A stretch of DNA of 57,318 nt from Bacteroides sp. (GTDB lineage Bacteria; Bacteroidota; Bacteroidia; Bacteroidales; Bacteroidaceae). The translations under genes and the position numbers were made by a program. The stretch is taken from assembly GCA_021203515.1 (NCBI GenBank), contig JAJQAY010000112.1, positions 1-57,318 on the forward strand, read 5' to 3'. Positions 26,377 through 36,266 of the stretch are shown in pieces. The notes beneath the pieces are model-generated. The model did not search any database and was not told the origin of the DNA. It saw only the letters and a list, made by a program, of their open reading frames with translations. How positions within the stretch are numbered: position 1 is the first letter of the stretch; each line of letters opens with the position of its first letter.

Positions 26377-27309
26377 TTATAGTTTGTCGAAATTATCAAT
26401 ATCGCTTTCCACCGTTACGTTGTCTTCTTTCTCCGAAGCGTGTCCGTACTGATAGGCCAAACCTACCAACGTGATTATCATCGAAAGATAAGCACCGAAA
26501 GCCTGGACTACTGTCAACAGATAAAGTATGAAATTATAGCCTATCGATACAGTAACCTCACTCTCCGTACCACTCGCAGCGAAGAAAACCTTCACCAGCA
26601 TCATTATGTACCAAGGCATCATCGTAATTCCCTGCAAGATACCGCCAATCAGACCCATAATCAAGCTAACCAGGAAAATACCGCCCCAAGTGGCAAAGCC
26701 CAGACGGAAAGTCTTCTTCAAGGCTCCCATGATAGTGATGTCCTCAAACAGATAGATAGGTGCCCATAAAGCAAAAGGCACAGCTACGGCAATAAGAGCC
26801 GGAACAAGCAGTATCAGAAAGTAGGGAAATATGACACTAAAAATTCCTAATGCAATACCGAAGGCTATTATCAACAATACGCTGAAAGCTATCATGATGA
26901 ACATTCTTTTCATATTGTGGAATAGCATCGGTTTCAATATTCCCAACGTTATCCCTTCGAGCCGTTCTTCGCGTTCGTTATAAGTACGCATCAATGCATA
27001 CACCAACGAAGTCAGCATCACGGTACCTATCATATAAACAAGCGCATACAACCCGTAATAAGAGAAGAATGATGCTATCACTCCCATTTCGGAGGACATT
27101 CCTCCATTAGCCATATCCGACATCGCCATCATTCCACCCATCAGTCCGTTCAGACTCAAAGCCTGCACAAGACAAACCGGCAGAAGCAGATAGGTGGTGA
27201 ATTTCAGTAATAGCTTCCAATTCTCTTTCATGAAATCGAAAGAGGCGGTTAATTTCTCACCGAATGAACGCTTTACATACATTGCGACTTTAGGTTGCTG
27301 TAGTTCCAT
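26377..27309 (-). CDS. Polytopic membrane protein of the MoxR operon
   Basis: A 310-residue integral membrane protein with about six hydrophobic helices (for example LLLKFTTYLLLPVCLVQAL, IMIAFSVLLIIAFGIAL, FLILLVPALIAVAVPFALWAPIYLFED) and a charged C-terminal tail. The WAPIYLFED...GALKKTFRL motif resembles the glycerophosphoryl-diester-phosphodiesterase membrane domain/DUF975 type proteins. It overlaps the end of the SpoIIM-like gene by 20 bp. Function unknown. Confidence 0.7.
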   Translation of the reverse strand: MELQQPKVAMYVKRSFGEKLTASFDFMKENWKLLLKFTTYLLLPVCLVQALSLNGLMGGMMAMSDMANGGMSSEMGVIASFFSYYGLYALVYMIGTVMLTSLVYALMRTYNEREERLEGITLGILKPMLFHNMKRMFIMIAFSVLLIIAFGIALGIFSVIFPYFLILLVPALIAVAVPFALWAPIYLFEDITIMGALKKTFRLGFATWGGIFLVSLIMGLIGGILQGITMMPWYIMMLVKVFFAASGTESEVTVSIGYNFILYLLTVVQAFGAYLSMIITLVGLAYQYGHASEKEDNVTVESDIDNFDKL

Positions 27310-28253
27310 GTTTTTTCTTGTTTGGTAAATAAATATAGTAGAATAAGATAAAAGCCAATGAAATTAAAATCAGACCGAGCCTCAACATGTCCGGCAATTC
27401 GGTGTGGCGGGTTATATAACTCTCTATAAATCCGGCCATGATAAACACGGGAACTGTGCCTACCACAATCTTCACCCCTCTCTTTGCTCCTCTGCGAAAG
27501 GACTCAAGCCTAGAGTAAGTTCCCGGAAAGAGCCAGCCGTTGCCCAACGCCAGTCCGGCAGCACCGGCCACGATGATAGCCCATATTTCGAGCGTTCCGT
27601 GCAGCCAAATGGCAAGCATAGACTCCCCAAGCAAACCATGCTGGAAAAAGAAAGTCTGAAAAGAACCCAGCATCACTCCGTTAGTGAAAAGCATATATCC
27701 GGTGCCGAAACTGGTGAGCAATCCCATTGAAAAGCAATAGAAAGACACCATAATGTTATTCAGGGTAATACCTAAGAACATCGGGAGTTCGGAAGAACCG
27801 TTATATACTGCCATAGGTTCGCCATTGGCAATGTTGTCCAGAGTCATGTCTACATAAGCGTTCCCCATAATCAGGCGTACAAAGTCTACGTCTCCGATGG
27901 CAGACAGCACACCGATAAATATACTAACCATGAATATGATGAATGAAGTCCGCAACTCGCGGCGCGCATCATACATCGTCTGCGGCACTTCCCGTGTCCA
28001 GAAGGTGATAATCCTCGTCCACTTCTCACGTTTATTCCGATAAATATTATTATGTAGTGCCGAAGCGAGGTTATTCAGATAGATAGTAATACGAGAGGTA
28101 GGGAAATGAGTCTGTGCGAATGCCAAATCGGCGGTAAGCTCCGTATATGCGTCGGCAAGCCGGTCGGGGGACAGACTGGCCGCCTGCTCCACAACTTTTT
28201 CAGCCGCTTTCCATTTTTTCTATATTCCGACGAATAAATGTTACTTCTTTCAT
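27290..28253 (-). pseudogene. SpoIIM-like stage II sporulation M domain membrane protein, frame shifted near start
   Basis: A membrane protein of about 320 residues. The long frame from 28192 lacks the family N-terminus; ATG 28253 gives MKEVTFIRRNIEK, and removing one base from the T6 run at 28214-28219 joins this to WKAAEKVVEQAASLSPDRLADAY. Helices include IIFMVSIFIGVLSAIG and IWAIIVAGAAGLALGNGW. The SpoIIM domain is also found in non-sporulating bacteria, commonly near an RDD gene as here. It is the first gene of the operon. The single extra base is probably a sequence error. Confidence 0.75.
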
Positions 28254-28316
28254 GCTTCCCCGAATATTTCAGATAAGTTTTGCCTGAAATCGGTAGCAAA
28301 AATAAGAGATTTATAA

Positions 28317-28324
28317 TATATTTG
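28317..28324 (+). promoter_or_regulatory. -7 element of the RDD gene
   Basis: TATATTTG matches TAnnTTTG and lies 29 bases before the ATG at 28354. The 100-bp gap to the oppositely directed SpoIIM-like gene holds both promoters. Confidence 0.5.
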
Positions 28325-28353
28325 CAACGAAATCTTAAAATGTTTAATCAGGA

Positions 28354-29076
28354 ATGGCAGAATCTACTATTATCACCGGGCAATTTGTTCGTATCAGCCA
28401 AACGCCCGCCAGCGTTGGTGAACGGTTTCTCGCACTGATTATTGATTATATTCTGATTGGATTTTTATATTCCACAGCCGCTTTACTTGTTTCACTCCGC
28501 CTGCCTACGGGATTTACGCTGATTTTCTTCCTGGCTGTAGTTTATTTGCCGGTACTGTTCTATTCATTCCTTTGCGAAACATTTAATCACGGACAAAGCC
28601 CCGGGAAAAAATTGATGAATATCCGCGTAGTCAAAGCAGATGGCTCTACTCCGAGCATCAGTTCTTATCTGCTTCGCTGGCTCCTCTTCCCAATCGACCT
28701 TCCGGTTACGGGCGGACTCGGGCTATTGGTCATCTTGTTGACCAAGAACAGCCAGCGGCTGGGCGACCTTGCCGCAGGCACCATGGTAATAAAGGAAAAG
28801 AATTATCGCAAAATACACGTCAGCCTTGATGAGTTCGATTATCTGACGAAGAATTACCACCCGGTTTATCCGCAGGCAGCCGACTTGTCACTGGAGCAGG
28901 TCAACGTTATTACCCGTGCTTTGGAGTCCGGCGAAAAAGACCGCGCACGTTGCATCACGCAACTCGCGAAGAAGGTGCAGGAACTTCTTTCGGTAACTCC
29001 TCAAGACGGCAGTCAGGAGAAATTCCTGCAAACCGTCCTTCGGGATTACCAATATTATGCATTGGAAGAAATCTGA
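28354..29076 (+). CDS. RDD family membrane protein
   Basis: A 240-residue inner-membrane protein. The RDD domain (about 15-150) has the signature Arg in PASVGERFLALIIDYILIGF, the Asp of helix 1, GQSPGKKLMNIRVV and QRLGDLAAGTMVI. Helices at about 28-50 and 58-75 plus one further. A soluble helical tail follows. RDD proteins are proposed ion or solute transporters. Divergent from the MoxR operon, whose first gene is its usual neighbour. Intact. Confidence 0.88.
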   Translation: MAESTIITGQFVRISQTPASVGERFLALIIDYILIGFLYSTAALLVSLRLPTGFTLIFFLAVVYLPVLFYSFLCETFNHGQSPGKKLMNIRVVKADGSTPSISSYLLRWLLFPIDLPVTGGLGLLVILLTKNSQRLGDLAAGTMVIKEKNYRKIHVSLDEFDYLTKNYHPVYPQAADLSLEQVNVITRALESGEKDRARCITQLAKKVQELLSVTPQDGSQEKFLQTVLRDYQYYALEEI

Positions 29077-29090
29077 TAAGCGCTCCGTTC

Positions 29091-29615
29091 CTACTTATCT
29101 GAAGAAACCGGAGGAGCTACATAATCTTCCTTGATAAACTCATCATAGACTTTCTTAGGATGATCGAACGGCGCCACTCCGCTGCGGTTCTCGTTGAAGT
29201 TCTCACGACGGAATTTCTTCAGCTTCACATTATCCTCGGCATATTCCCGCAACTTCCTCTTCTCATGACCGTACAGGGAGCTATCCAGTACCTCGGAGTC
29301 CAAAAGACTTTCTTTGGGAGTGATGCCGGGAAGTAATTTCTGTTCCAGCAAGCCACGATAGGCACCATTATACTCACACCACACACTATCTCCCATCGCA
29401 AATATACGGTAGGTGTAGCTGGACCATGCAGTCTTGATAGTGATTTCGCGGGCATAAATCTCTATGGACGCTTCCGAATCATAGTTAAAGTCACGAATGA
29501 CAACCAATTTTCTACCTGAGATTTTCTCTTTAACGACAGCTGCCCACTTGTCACTATTAAGGATTTCGTTCACAATTTCTGATAGGTTCTCTTTGATTTC
29601 AAATTGTATCCTCAT
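29091..29615 (-). CDS. Hypothetical soluble protein
   Basis: About 174 residues from ATG 29615 (a TTG 13 codons earlier is possible but unneeded). Starts MRIQFEIKENLSEIVNEIL; the middle is beta-rich (KLVVIRDFNYDSEASIEIYAREITI, YTYRIFAMGDSVWCEYN); the end is charged. No signal peptide or membrane helix. I do not recognise the family. It converges on the RDD gene with 14 bp between stops. Confidence 0.6.
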   Translation of the reverse strand: MRIQFEIKENLSEIVNEILNSDKWAAVVKEKISGRKLVVIRDFNYDSEASIEIYAREITIKTAWSSYTYRIFAMGDSVWCEYNGAYRGLLEQKLLPGITPKESLLDSEVLDSSLYGHEKRKLREYAEDNVKLKKFRRENFNENRSGVAPFDHPKKVYDEFIKEDYVAPPVSSDK

Positions 29616-29826
29616 ATTCTTTGCCTGCGGGTCAGGACTTTTTATCACCCCCAATTATAATAACGTTTCTAAGGTAATAAAAATCTATTAAAAAACAACT
29701 AAAACTAAATTTACAGAAGCATTTTGATGGAAATTACGATAATTAAGTAAGAAAACAGAATATACATGCATTCAAAGCTTATTGCATATATTTGACAATA
29801 CATTTCCTCCTTTATAGAAATTATAC

Positions 29827-29834
29827 TATTTTTG
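29827..29834 (+). promoter_or_regulatory. -7 element of the hybrid histidine kinase
   Basis: TATTTTTG, 20 bases before ATG 29854, fits the Bacteroidetes consensus. The 29656-29826 gap otherwise is AT-rich with no gene. Confidence 0.45.
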
Positions 29835-29853
29835 TCCAAATTAAAATATAAGC

Positions 29854-32207
29854 ATGGAAATTGTCAACCTTAAATATAAAAACATACTTATCTGCATCTT
29901 ATTATTAGGCATATTCATATTAGGATATAACTTCAGGCAATTGTATGTCGGCAAACACAAAACGGAAAAACATATCTCTCTCATATATTCATTTGCTGCC
30001 AACGAAACCGGATGCTTAAACATTGAAAAGCTTGTTAAACAAGAATTCAAGGCTCAAGGCATAGAACCTATATTCGATAAATTTTATCTTGACTGTAGTA
30101 AACTCGACGAAAAAGAAGAAATCGGTCATACAAACAAATATCTGGAACTTATCAAAAGCAAACCTATAGACCTCATTTTGACGGTAGGCGACCAAGCTAC
30201 CTATGCTTTACTATCGACCCGTCACCCACTTCTCACTTCTATTCCGGTAGTTGCATGTAATGTAAATTTCCCCAATGAGAAACTTTTAAAAGAATATGAA
30301 TCCAGAAAGATATATGTTTTACGAGATACACCGGACTTTAAGCGAAACATAGAATTCATAAAAGCATTACATCCTCAGACAGGTATGGAAATTATCTATA
30401 ATATTGACCTGACCTATCTGGGACGGGCGTCTTTCGACTTATTAACTCAATCGGTCGACAGAAAGAATGTACAGATTTGGGGACAACGGTCAGCTTTCGC
30501 TTTAGAGAATAACTACAGAGAAATTAGTGACATGGTCGGGTATTACAATCTGATGCCTGCATTAACAAACGAACGCATAAAAGAAAACGAACTTACCATC
30601 AACCTTTGCCCATTCCGATATGTAAAGGGTATGGCCTTGCTCGTTATGATGGAGAAGTCGAAAAACGAGCAGGCAAAAAAGCATTTCTGCTGGATAAGTT
30701 TGATGTGGCATCACTTCCCATAGTGAATGCCCTGAATATTCCCTCTTTCAGTTGCATACGTGAAGGCTTTGGAGGAGAAACTAAGATTATCGGCGGCTAC
30801 ATGGCTACCGAAGAGATTTCTGCCCGGACTGCCGTCGATTTGTCCGTACGATTGATGAATAATGAAAATATCGGAATGCCTAAAATCAGAGATTTAGAAA
30901 AGGAATATATACTTGACTGGAAGCGCTTTTCTGCTTACAATACGAATGACATAAGGATGGTGCCAAAGAATACGCGTATTATTAATTATCCGTTTTATGA
31001 CCATTATCGCAAGGAACTTTATCTATTGGCAATATTGTTTGTTATCTCTTTTATTTTTATATCCATCAGTCTGCTACGCATGCGCCGGCGTTCTATGATT
31101 GAACGGAGAAACATAAAAATGCTTGAGGAAACCCATAAGCGCTTGACCCATTCTGCCGACGGAGGTCAGATTGCCCTTTGGAATATACAAGGGAATATTA
31201 TCGAATTTGATGACAGTTACACACGGCTGACCGGATTGCAGCAACGGCATTTTTCAATAGCCGATTTCTCAAAATTTGCCTATCCCGATGATTTGCGGAT
31301 ATTAAATGCTCTGTATAAAGAACTGTGCCAGTCAACGGACACACAGATACGGCGTGTGCGTCTCTGTTTCAATGAAAATGAGAAAGATTATCAGTGGTAT
31401 GAACTCCGATGCCGCAGCCTGGAAGATGCAAAAGGAGAAATGATGCTGGCAGGTATCATGCAAAATATCCAGGAAGTGGTGGAGCGTGAATACCAACTGA
31501 TTGTAGCCAAGCAAATGGCCGAAAAGGCAGAGCTGAAACAATCATTCCTTAATAATATAAGCCATGAAATCCGTACTCCACTCAATGCTATCGTAGGGTT
31601 CACGAATATATTGGCAGGCGAAGACTCCGATGAAATCAGTCCGGATGAAAAAGCAAACATGCTTGAGATTATCAATCACAACAATGAACCGCTGCTGAAG
31701 CTCATTAACGATATGGTAGAAATATCGCATTTGGATGCAGGCTATATGGACTTTGAAATAAAGAGATGGAATATGACCGAAATCGTCAAAGAGATTTATA
31801 CAACTTACCAACCTTTAGTGCAGCCCTCTTTACAATTCAACCTTCATTTAGATGAAACTCTCGACCTGCCTGTCGACATAGACCGCCAACGTTTCATTCA
31901 GGTTATCTCCAACTTTTTAAACAATGCCAATAAGTTTACTAAGGCAGGATACATAACGCTGGGATGCAAAGTCATTAAGGAGCAGAATGAAGTTTGCATA
32001 TACGTGGAAGACAGCGGCAAGGGCATTGAAGAGAAAGAGTTAATCATGATATTCGACCGTTTCTATAAGAGTGATGAATTTGGGCAAGGAAGCGGTCTGG
32101 GACTTTCCATCAGCAAAGTCATCATCGAAAAACTGTCAGGGCATATCGAAGTACATTCCGAAGTAGGAAAAGGAAGTTGCTTTGCTGCATTCTTATCTCT
32201 GACATAG
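29854..32207 (+). pseudogene. Sensor histidine kinase with ABC-type substrate-binding sensor, frameshifted
   Basis: A membrane sensor of about 784 residues. After an N-terminal helix (ILICILLLGIFILGY) comes a periplasmic domain like ABC substrate-binding proteins (ISLIYSFAANETG, DLILTVGDQATYALL, PVVACNVNFPNE). A second helix (LYLLAILFVISFIFISISL) is followed by a PAS domain (ALWNIQGNIIEFDDSYTRLTG), the HisKA box with phospho-His (LNNISHEIRTPLNAIVGF), and HATPase N, G1 and G2 boxes (NNANKF, EDSGKGI, GSGLGL). One base is missing near 30603, just after ELTIN, splitting the frame in the periplasmic domain. No response regulator is adjacent. The ligand is unknown. Confidence 0.85.
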
Positions 32208-32212
32208 GGCTT

Positions 32213-33310
32213 CTAGTCCAAACGAACTACTTCTCCTATCACAGGCATCAAAATATTCAAAGTATCCTTCTCTCTCAATTCGCGGGCATTCTTCAAGGGT
32301 TCATCCCAAGGATGCCTTGCCAAAGCGTATTTTGAATGATGGACTGTCAGGTATTTATCGGCTTTCAAGTCTTCGGCTACCTGCTCCAGATATACAGGCA
32401 AGGTATGAATATATTTCCAATCTTCGTTATACTGCCCGTTCTCCAGGATAGCCAGGTTTATCCCCGGATACTTCTTACCGATTTCAGCAAAATGCGTATC
32501 ATATCCGCCGTCTCCACCCATATAAATCTTTTGCGAGGGTGTTTCGAGAAGGAAAGAAACCCAAAGCGATTGGTTCGACTTCAAGAAGCGTCCGGAGAAG
32601 TGACGGGTGGGCAGGCAGTGAACAAGAAAGTCCTCATCCAGTCCGGCCTCCTCAAACCAGTCCAGCTCTACCAGTCTTGCCTTTTCAAATCCCCAATACT
32701 CAAAATGTTCTCCTACGCCCAACGGACAAACAACTTTATCCACCCGATTTTTTAATTGTATCACAGTGTGGTAATCCAGATGGTCCCAATGGTCATGCGT
32801 AATAATCAGATAGTCAATATCAGGTATATCGTCCGGTTTATAAACGTCGGTACCTTTAAAGGGTTTGTTGACAAACGATACGGGAGAAGCCATGCAAAAC
32901 ACCGGATCGACAAGAACCCGTTTTCCATCTATCTGGATGAAATAAGAAGAATGCCCAAACCATACCAGAACATTTTCATCCCTCCTTATCTTCTTTAAGT
33001 CCGTCTTCACTACCGGAACTGCTTTTTCATCAGGACGCAAGTTCTTTTCCTTCTTAAACAAGAAACCCCATAAAGCTCCGATGCGCCCTTTTTGCGAGGT
33101 CATCATCACGGTGCTATGCAGGTTCTTAAACTTACCATCTTTATAATGCGGCGATTTCTCGATGCGTTCCAAACGTTCTCCCCGGGGCAGTCTCCCGAAA
33201 CGCGGCTGATTGACAAATGCAATTACCGCTATGGTTACAACAACTACAATAGCTATTATAATTCCTACTATCATACGTATTTTCTTCTTTTTAACCAGTC
33301 TCATATTCAT
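32213..33310 (-). CDS. MBL-fold hydrolase, NAPE-PLD/UlaG-like, membrane anchored
   Basis: A 365-residue metallo-beta-lactamase-fold enzyme. An N-terminal helix (IRMIVGIIIAIVVVVTIAVIAF) anchors it. The metal site is THDHWDHLDYHT, with HFSGRF and GDGGYD downstream, as in N-acyl-phosphatidylethanolamine phospholipase D-like and L-ascorbate-6-phosphate lactonase-like proteins. Substrate unknown. ATG 33310 is preferred over the TTG at 33325; CAAAAATA (33323-33330) is TATTTTTG on this strand, so the leader would be very short. Five bp separate its stop from the kinase stop. Confidence 0.8.
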   Translation of the reverse strand: MNMRLVKKKKIRMIVGIIIAIVVVVTIAVIAFVNQPRFGRLPRGERLERIEKSPHYKDGKFKNLHSTVMMTSQKGRIGALWGFLFKKEKNLRPDEKAVPVVKTDLKKIRRDENVLVWFGHSSYFIQIDGKRVLVDPVFCMASPVSFVNKPFKGTDVYKPDDIPDIDYLIITHDHWDHLDYHTVIQLKNRVDKVVCPLGVGEHFEYWGFEKARLVELDWFEEAGLDEDFLVHCLPTRHFSGRFLKSNQSLWVSFLLETPSQKIYMGGDGGYDTHFAEIGKKYPGINLAILENGQYNEDWKYIHTLPVYLEQVAEDLKADKYLTVHHSKYALARHPWDEPLKNARELREKDTLNILMPVIGEVVRLD

Positions 33311-33351
33311 ATAATGCTTAGGCAAAAATAGACATAATTGTTCGCACTATC

Positions 33352-33388
33352 ATGAAAAAATGTGCCGAAAGTTAACCTCCGGCACATT
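33352..33388 (-). terminator. Terminator of the xus operon
   Basis: On the minus strand AATGTGCCG pairs exactly with CGGCACATT (33380-33388 and 33359-33367) and is followed by TTTTT. It lies 26 bp after the xusC stop. Confidence 0.75.
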
Positions 33389-33414
33389 CTTCAAAGTATA
33401 AACTGCTGATTTTG

Positions 33415-34563
33415 CTATCGCACAGCCTTTCGCTTCAGTCGGCGCAACCATAAGTAATATCCGGTCAACGGAAGAGTGCCGCCCAATAGGGCAGCGATAA
33501 AAGTCAGGATACGGGTAGTCATGCCGCCCCAACTCCCCACATGAACGGAGAATATCCATCCGCGTATCTTGCCGGATTTATCGGTATCCTTATATAAGGT
33601 GGTTTCGGTAATCTCACCATTGCGCGGATTGAAGGCATAGCGGTCGGCAGCACGCTGGTTGCCGAAGCGGTTGAAAGAAACGGTGGCTGCGGCTTTGGAA
33701 ACGGTGATTTGTTTATAACCGGGGTTTTGAGCCTTCAGTTCATCGTAAACCTTCTGCCAGTTTGCAAAAGGAGAGTGATGCCCGCCTGCTCTATTCGTGG
33801 TGCCATGCCCGCCTGCTCTGTTTGCAGCGCCATGCTCACCTGCTCTGTTCGTAGTGCTATGTCCGCCCCCTTGCTGTGTCTCCACTCCGAAGATCTTGTA
33901 AAACCCGGTACGATACCAGGCGAAAGACCACGTTAATCCGGTAAGTGCCATTGCCAGAAGGAAAACCAGGGTGTACAGACCGCCTGCTATATGTAGGTCG
34001 TAGCAGAAGCGATGCCATCCTTTCTTTGCCGTAATCTTCAGGCTGTTCTTCAGCGCTTTCTTGGTGCGGGGCAGCCAGACTACAATGCCCGATATAAGTA
34101 CAAAGACCAACATCAGCGTGGCAGTGCCCACAATCATCTTCCCCCAGAAGATGCCTCCGTCGGGCTTCATGCTGTCCAGCAGCCATCGGTGCAACCGGAA
34201 CATGGTTGCGAAGAACGGGGCACGCTCACTCTTGCCTTTTATCTCTCCGGTATATTGGTCTACGTAGACGGAAGCACGGCGAGGCTTGGAAAGGTTCACT
34301 TGCCAGGCACGTTCCGGATTGGAGGAGATACTGACACCGGTCACCGATACACTGTCCGGCAATGCTCCGGCAACTTTGGCAAGCACCTCCTCTACGGGAA
34401 GCGGGACAGTCTCCGCCCGCTTCACATAGTAAAGGTCGTGCCGGCACAGTTCCATCACCTCGTTCTCGAATATCAGTGCGGCGCCCGAAAGGCAAATCAC
34501 CGTAATAATCAATCCGAAAGGAACGGATAGCCACAAGTGTACTTTACGGAATAGTTTCTTCAT
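33415..34563 (-). CDS. xusC: PepSY-associated inner-membrane protein (XusC-like)
   Basis: A 382-residue inner-membrane protein with PepSY-TM topology: helices at about 10-32 (LWLSVPFGLIITVICLSGAALIF), 150-172, 195-215 and near the end (ILTFIAALLGGTLPLTGYYLWLRRLKRK). It matches the third component of the B. thetaiotaomicron xenosiderophore system XusABC (BT2063-2065), thought to act on ferric siderophore or iron in the periplasm or inner membrane, perhaps as a reductase. It follows xusB by 10 bp. A 3 x 9-residue His/Asn-rich repeat interrupts the periplasmic loop. Assigned by gene order and topology. Confidence 0.8.
   Translation of the reverse strand: MKKLFRKVHLWLSVPFGLIITVICLSGAALIFENEVMELCRHDLYYVKRAETVPLPVEEVLAKVAGALPDSVSVTGVSISSNPERAWQVNLSKPRRASVYVDQYTGEIKGKSERAPFFATMFRLHRWLLDSMKPDGGIFWGKMIVGTATLMLVFVLISGIVVWLPRTKKALKNSLKITAKKGWHRFCYDLHIAGGLYTLVFLLAMALTGLTWSFAWYRTGFYKIFGVETQQGGGHSTTNRAGEHGAANRAGGHGTTNRAGGHHSPFANWQKVYDELKAQNPGYKQITVSKAAATVSFNRFGNQRAADRYAFNPRNGEITETTLYKDTDKSGKIRGWIFSVHVGSWGGMTTRILTFIAALLGGTLPLTGYYLWLRRLKRKAVR
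33781..33861 (-). repeat. 27-bp tandem repeat (three copies) inside xusC
   Basis: Units 33781-33807, 33808-33834 and 33835-33861 encode HGTTNRAGG, HGAANRAGG and HSTTNRAGE. The third is preceded by GGG and the run ends HHS, making a His- and Gly-rich surface loop that ordinary relatives would not be expected to need. Confidence 0.8.
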
Positions 34564-34573
34564 CGTTCTCTTA

Positions 34574-35971
34574 TTATTCCAGCTTACCTACGCCATTTAA
34601 CTGAGTTGCATTGACCGTCAAACCCTTGGTTGCCACAGCACTGGCAGGTTCAACTTTGTAGATGGCAGGATAGCCCGACGAGGTAGTAACAGCCACATAA
34701 GCATTACCATTTTCCATGTACGGAGTATTGCCGAAGCCGGTTACATCACTCGGCAGGCCGGTTACATAGGTCAATGCACCGGTCGAAGCATTGAAGACGG
34801 CAAGACGGTCGGCGGCTGCATCGGAGGCTGTAATCTCCTTGTCGTACATCAACATCAGGAAGTAATTGCCCGCAATGTACCAGGTGTGCAAGAAAGAGGC
34901 GCCACCGGCTTTTTCTTCGAGGTTGTAGTAGTATCCTGCATCAAACTCTTCCGTCTTCGAATTGATACGCACCACTCCGGCAGGCAAGGTGGTTTGCTGG
35001 CGGGCGTCTTTCATGGTCTTGGCATAGCTGGGAGAGAATACATATACATACCCGTCGTCGGCAAGCCAATTCATCTGGTAGTATTGTGACTTGAAGCGTC
35101 CGGCGGCATAGCTGATTTTATCGGTCTTGATGAGCTTTGCCGAGGTCAGTGTCTCATCACTGAAGATGGCCATCCAGCATTCGTCGGGGTACTGGGTCCA
35201 TTGCAGTTCGTCTTTCTGATAAGAACTGCTGTTGCTGCCGCCCGACTCTGTCTTTATCAAGTCTTCGTTGCCGGGGAGCACCCACTTATAGCTGCCGTCG
35301 CTGTTCTTCTGCACACAGCCGTACTGGCTCAATCCCATCGGAATGGCGGCTGCATAAATCTTACTGCCCACTTGGTCTATGCCGGCCAAGGTCACATACT
35401 CGCCATTGCCCAGGAAGTTCTCGGAGAGGAACGGGGTATCCTTGGTTACTTTGTTGCTCGTATACGTCTGGTTCTCCACATCCAGATAGGAAATCAGGAA
35501 TGACTTCGGCGTGTAGCCGTTGGCGTCGTTCAGTTCTGTGGGGCCGGCACCGGTAGAGGTGGTCATGATGTACTTGTCATAGTATCCGTAGGTGGTGAAG
35601 CGGTTGACGTTATATTCTTGCGTACGCTTCACCAGTTCCTGGTTGGCGTCCATGACGAACGACTGGGTGGTGCCGGCATTTCCCTGGTTGTAGTTCAGGG
35701 CATAGAGATATTTGTTGCCGTAGAACACCCAGTAGGAAGCGCCGTCATTCACGAGGCCGTTGCCGGCGGCGGTAATCTCACCGCTTTCCAGCGACTGGGC
35801 GGTCAGCAGAACAGGAACGGAGCTTCCGGAAACGGTGGCTGTGGCAGCTATCACATAGCTTCCTTTGGATTGGGGACCGGGAGTCGGTTCGTCGGAGTCC
35901 GTACAAGATGTCAAAGTCATTCCGGTCATCGCTATCGCGAAGAGGCCGGTGAAAAGATAATTTTTCTTCAT
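34574..35971 (-). CDS. xusB: DUF4374 outer-membrane lipoprotein (XusB-like siderophore-binding)
   Basis: A 465-residue lipoprotein: signal [23 protein letters not shown] with the lipobox Cys at 23, followed by Ser/Asp-rich spacer and a beta-propeller-like DUF4374 domain (repeated [40 protein letters not shown]). In B. thetaiotaomicron XusB of this family binds enterobactin and related siderophores at the cell surface. It lies between xusA (TonB receptor) and xusC, 295 bp after xusA with repeat DNA in between. Iron regulation is expected from family knowledge. Confidence 0.85.
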   Translation of the reverse strand: MKKNYLFTGLFAIAMTGMTLTSCTDSDEPTPGPQSKGSYVIAATATVSGSSVPVLLTAQSLESGEITAAGNGLVNDGASYWVFYGNKYLYALNYNQGNAGTTQSFVMDANQELVKRTQEYNVNRFTTYGYYDKYIMTTSTGAGPTELNDANGYTPKSFLISYLDVENQTYTSNKVTKDTPFLSENFLGNGEYVTLAGIDQVGSKIYAAAIPMGLSQYGCVQKNSDGSYKWVLPGNEDLIKTESGGSNSSSYQKDELQWTQYPDECWMAIFSDETLTSAKLIKTDKISYAAGRFKSQYYQMNWLADDGYVYVFSPSYAKTMKDARQQTTLPAGVVRINSKTEEFDAGYYYNLEEKAGGASFLHTWYIAGNYFLMLMYDKEITASDAAADRLAVFNASTGALTYVTGLPSDVTGFGNTPYMENGNAYVAVTTSSGYPAIYKVEPASAVATKGLTVNATQLNGVGKLE

Positions 35972-36013
35972 TTGCTTATTATTAATTGGTTATTGAATAA
36001 TTATTTAGTGTTT

Positions 36014-36261
36014 CACCACAGAGGGCACAGAGTCTCACAGAGTTTTCTCTTTTTGAACCACAGATTACGCAGATTTTCGCAAAGAGAATACTACTCTGTA
36101 GTATTTGTCATTCAGAGCGTAGCGAAGAATCTCTTCTCTAAATACATAGCTGCGCTGCCTGAAGAGAGTAGATTCTTCGCTACGCTCTGAATGACAGATA
36201 GCATTGTTTATCATCTGCACAAAGAAAAAAAACTCTGTGAGACTCTGAGTACTCTGTGGTG
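36014..36261. repeat. Nested palindromic element between xusA and xusB
   Basis: Outer arms 36014-36046 and 36229-36261 (CACCACAGAG... type, 33 bp, about 29 pairing) enclose a perfect 27-bp pair 36106-36132 / 36170-36196 (TGTCATTCAGAGCGTAGCGA ... ). A CCACAGATTACGCAG fragment at 36059 belongs to the 8759 and 40904 repeat family. The inner pair is the same family as the element at 1047-1125. It fills the gap inside the xus operon and would fold into a long hairpin in the mRNA. Confidence 0.8.
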
Positions 36262-36266
36262 AATTG

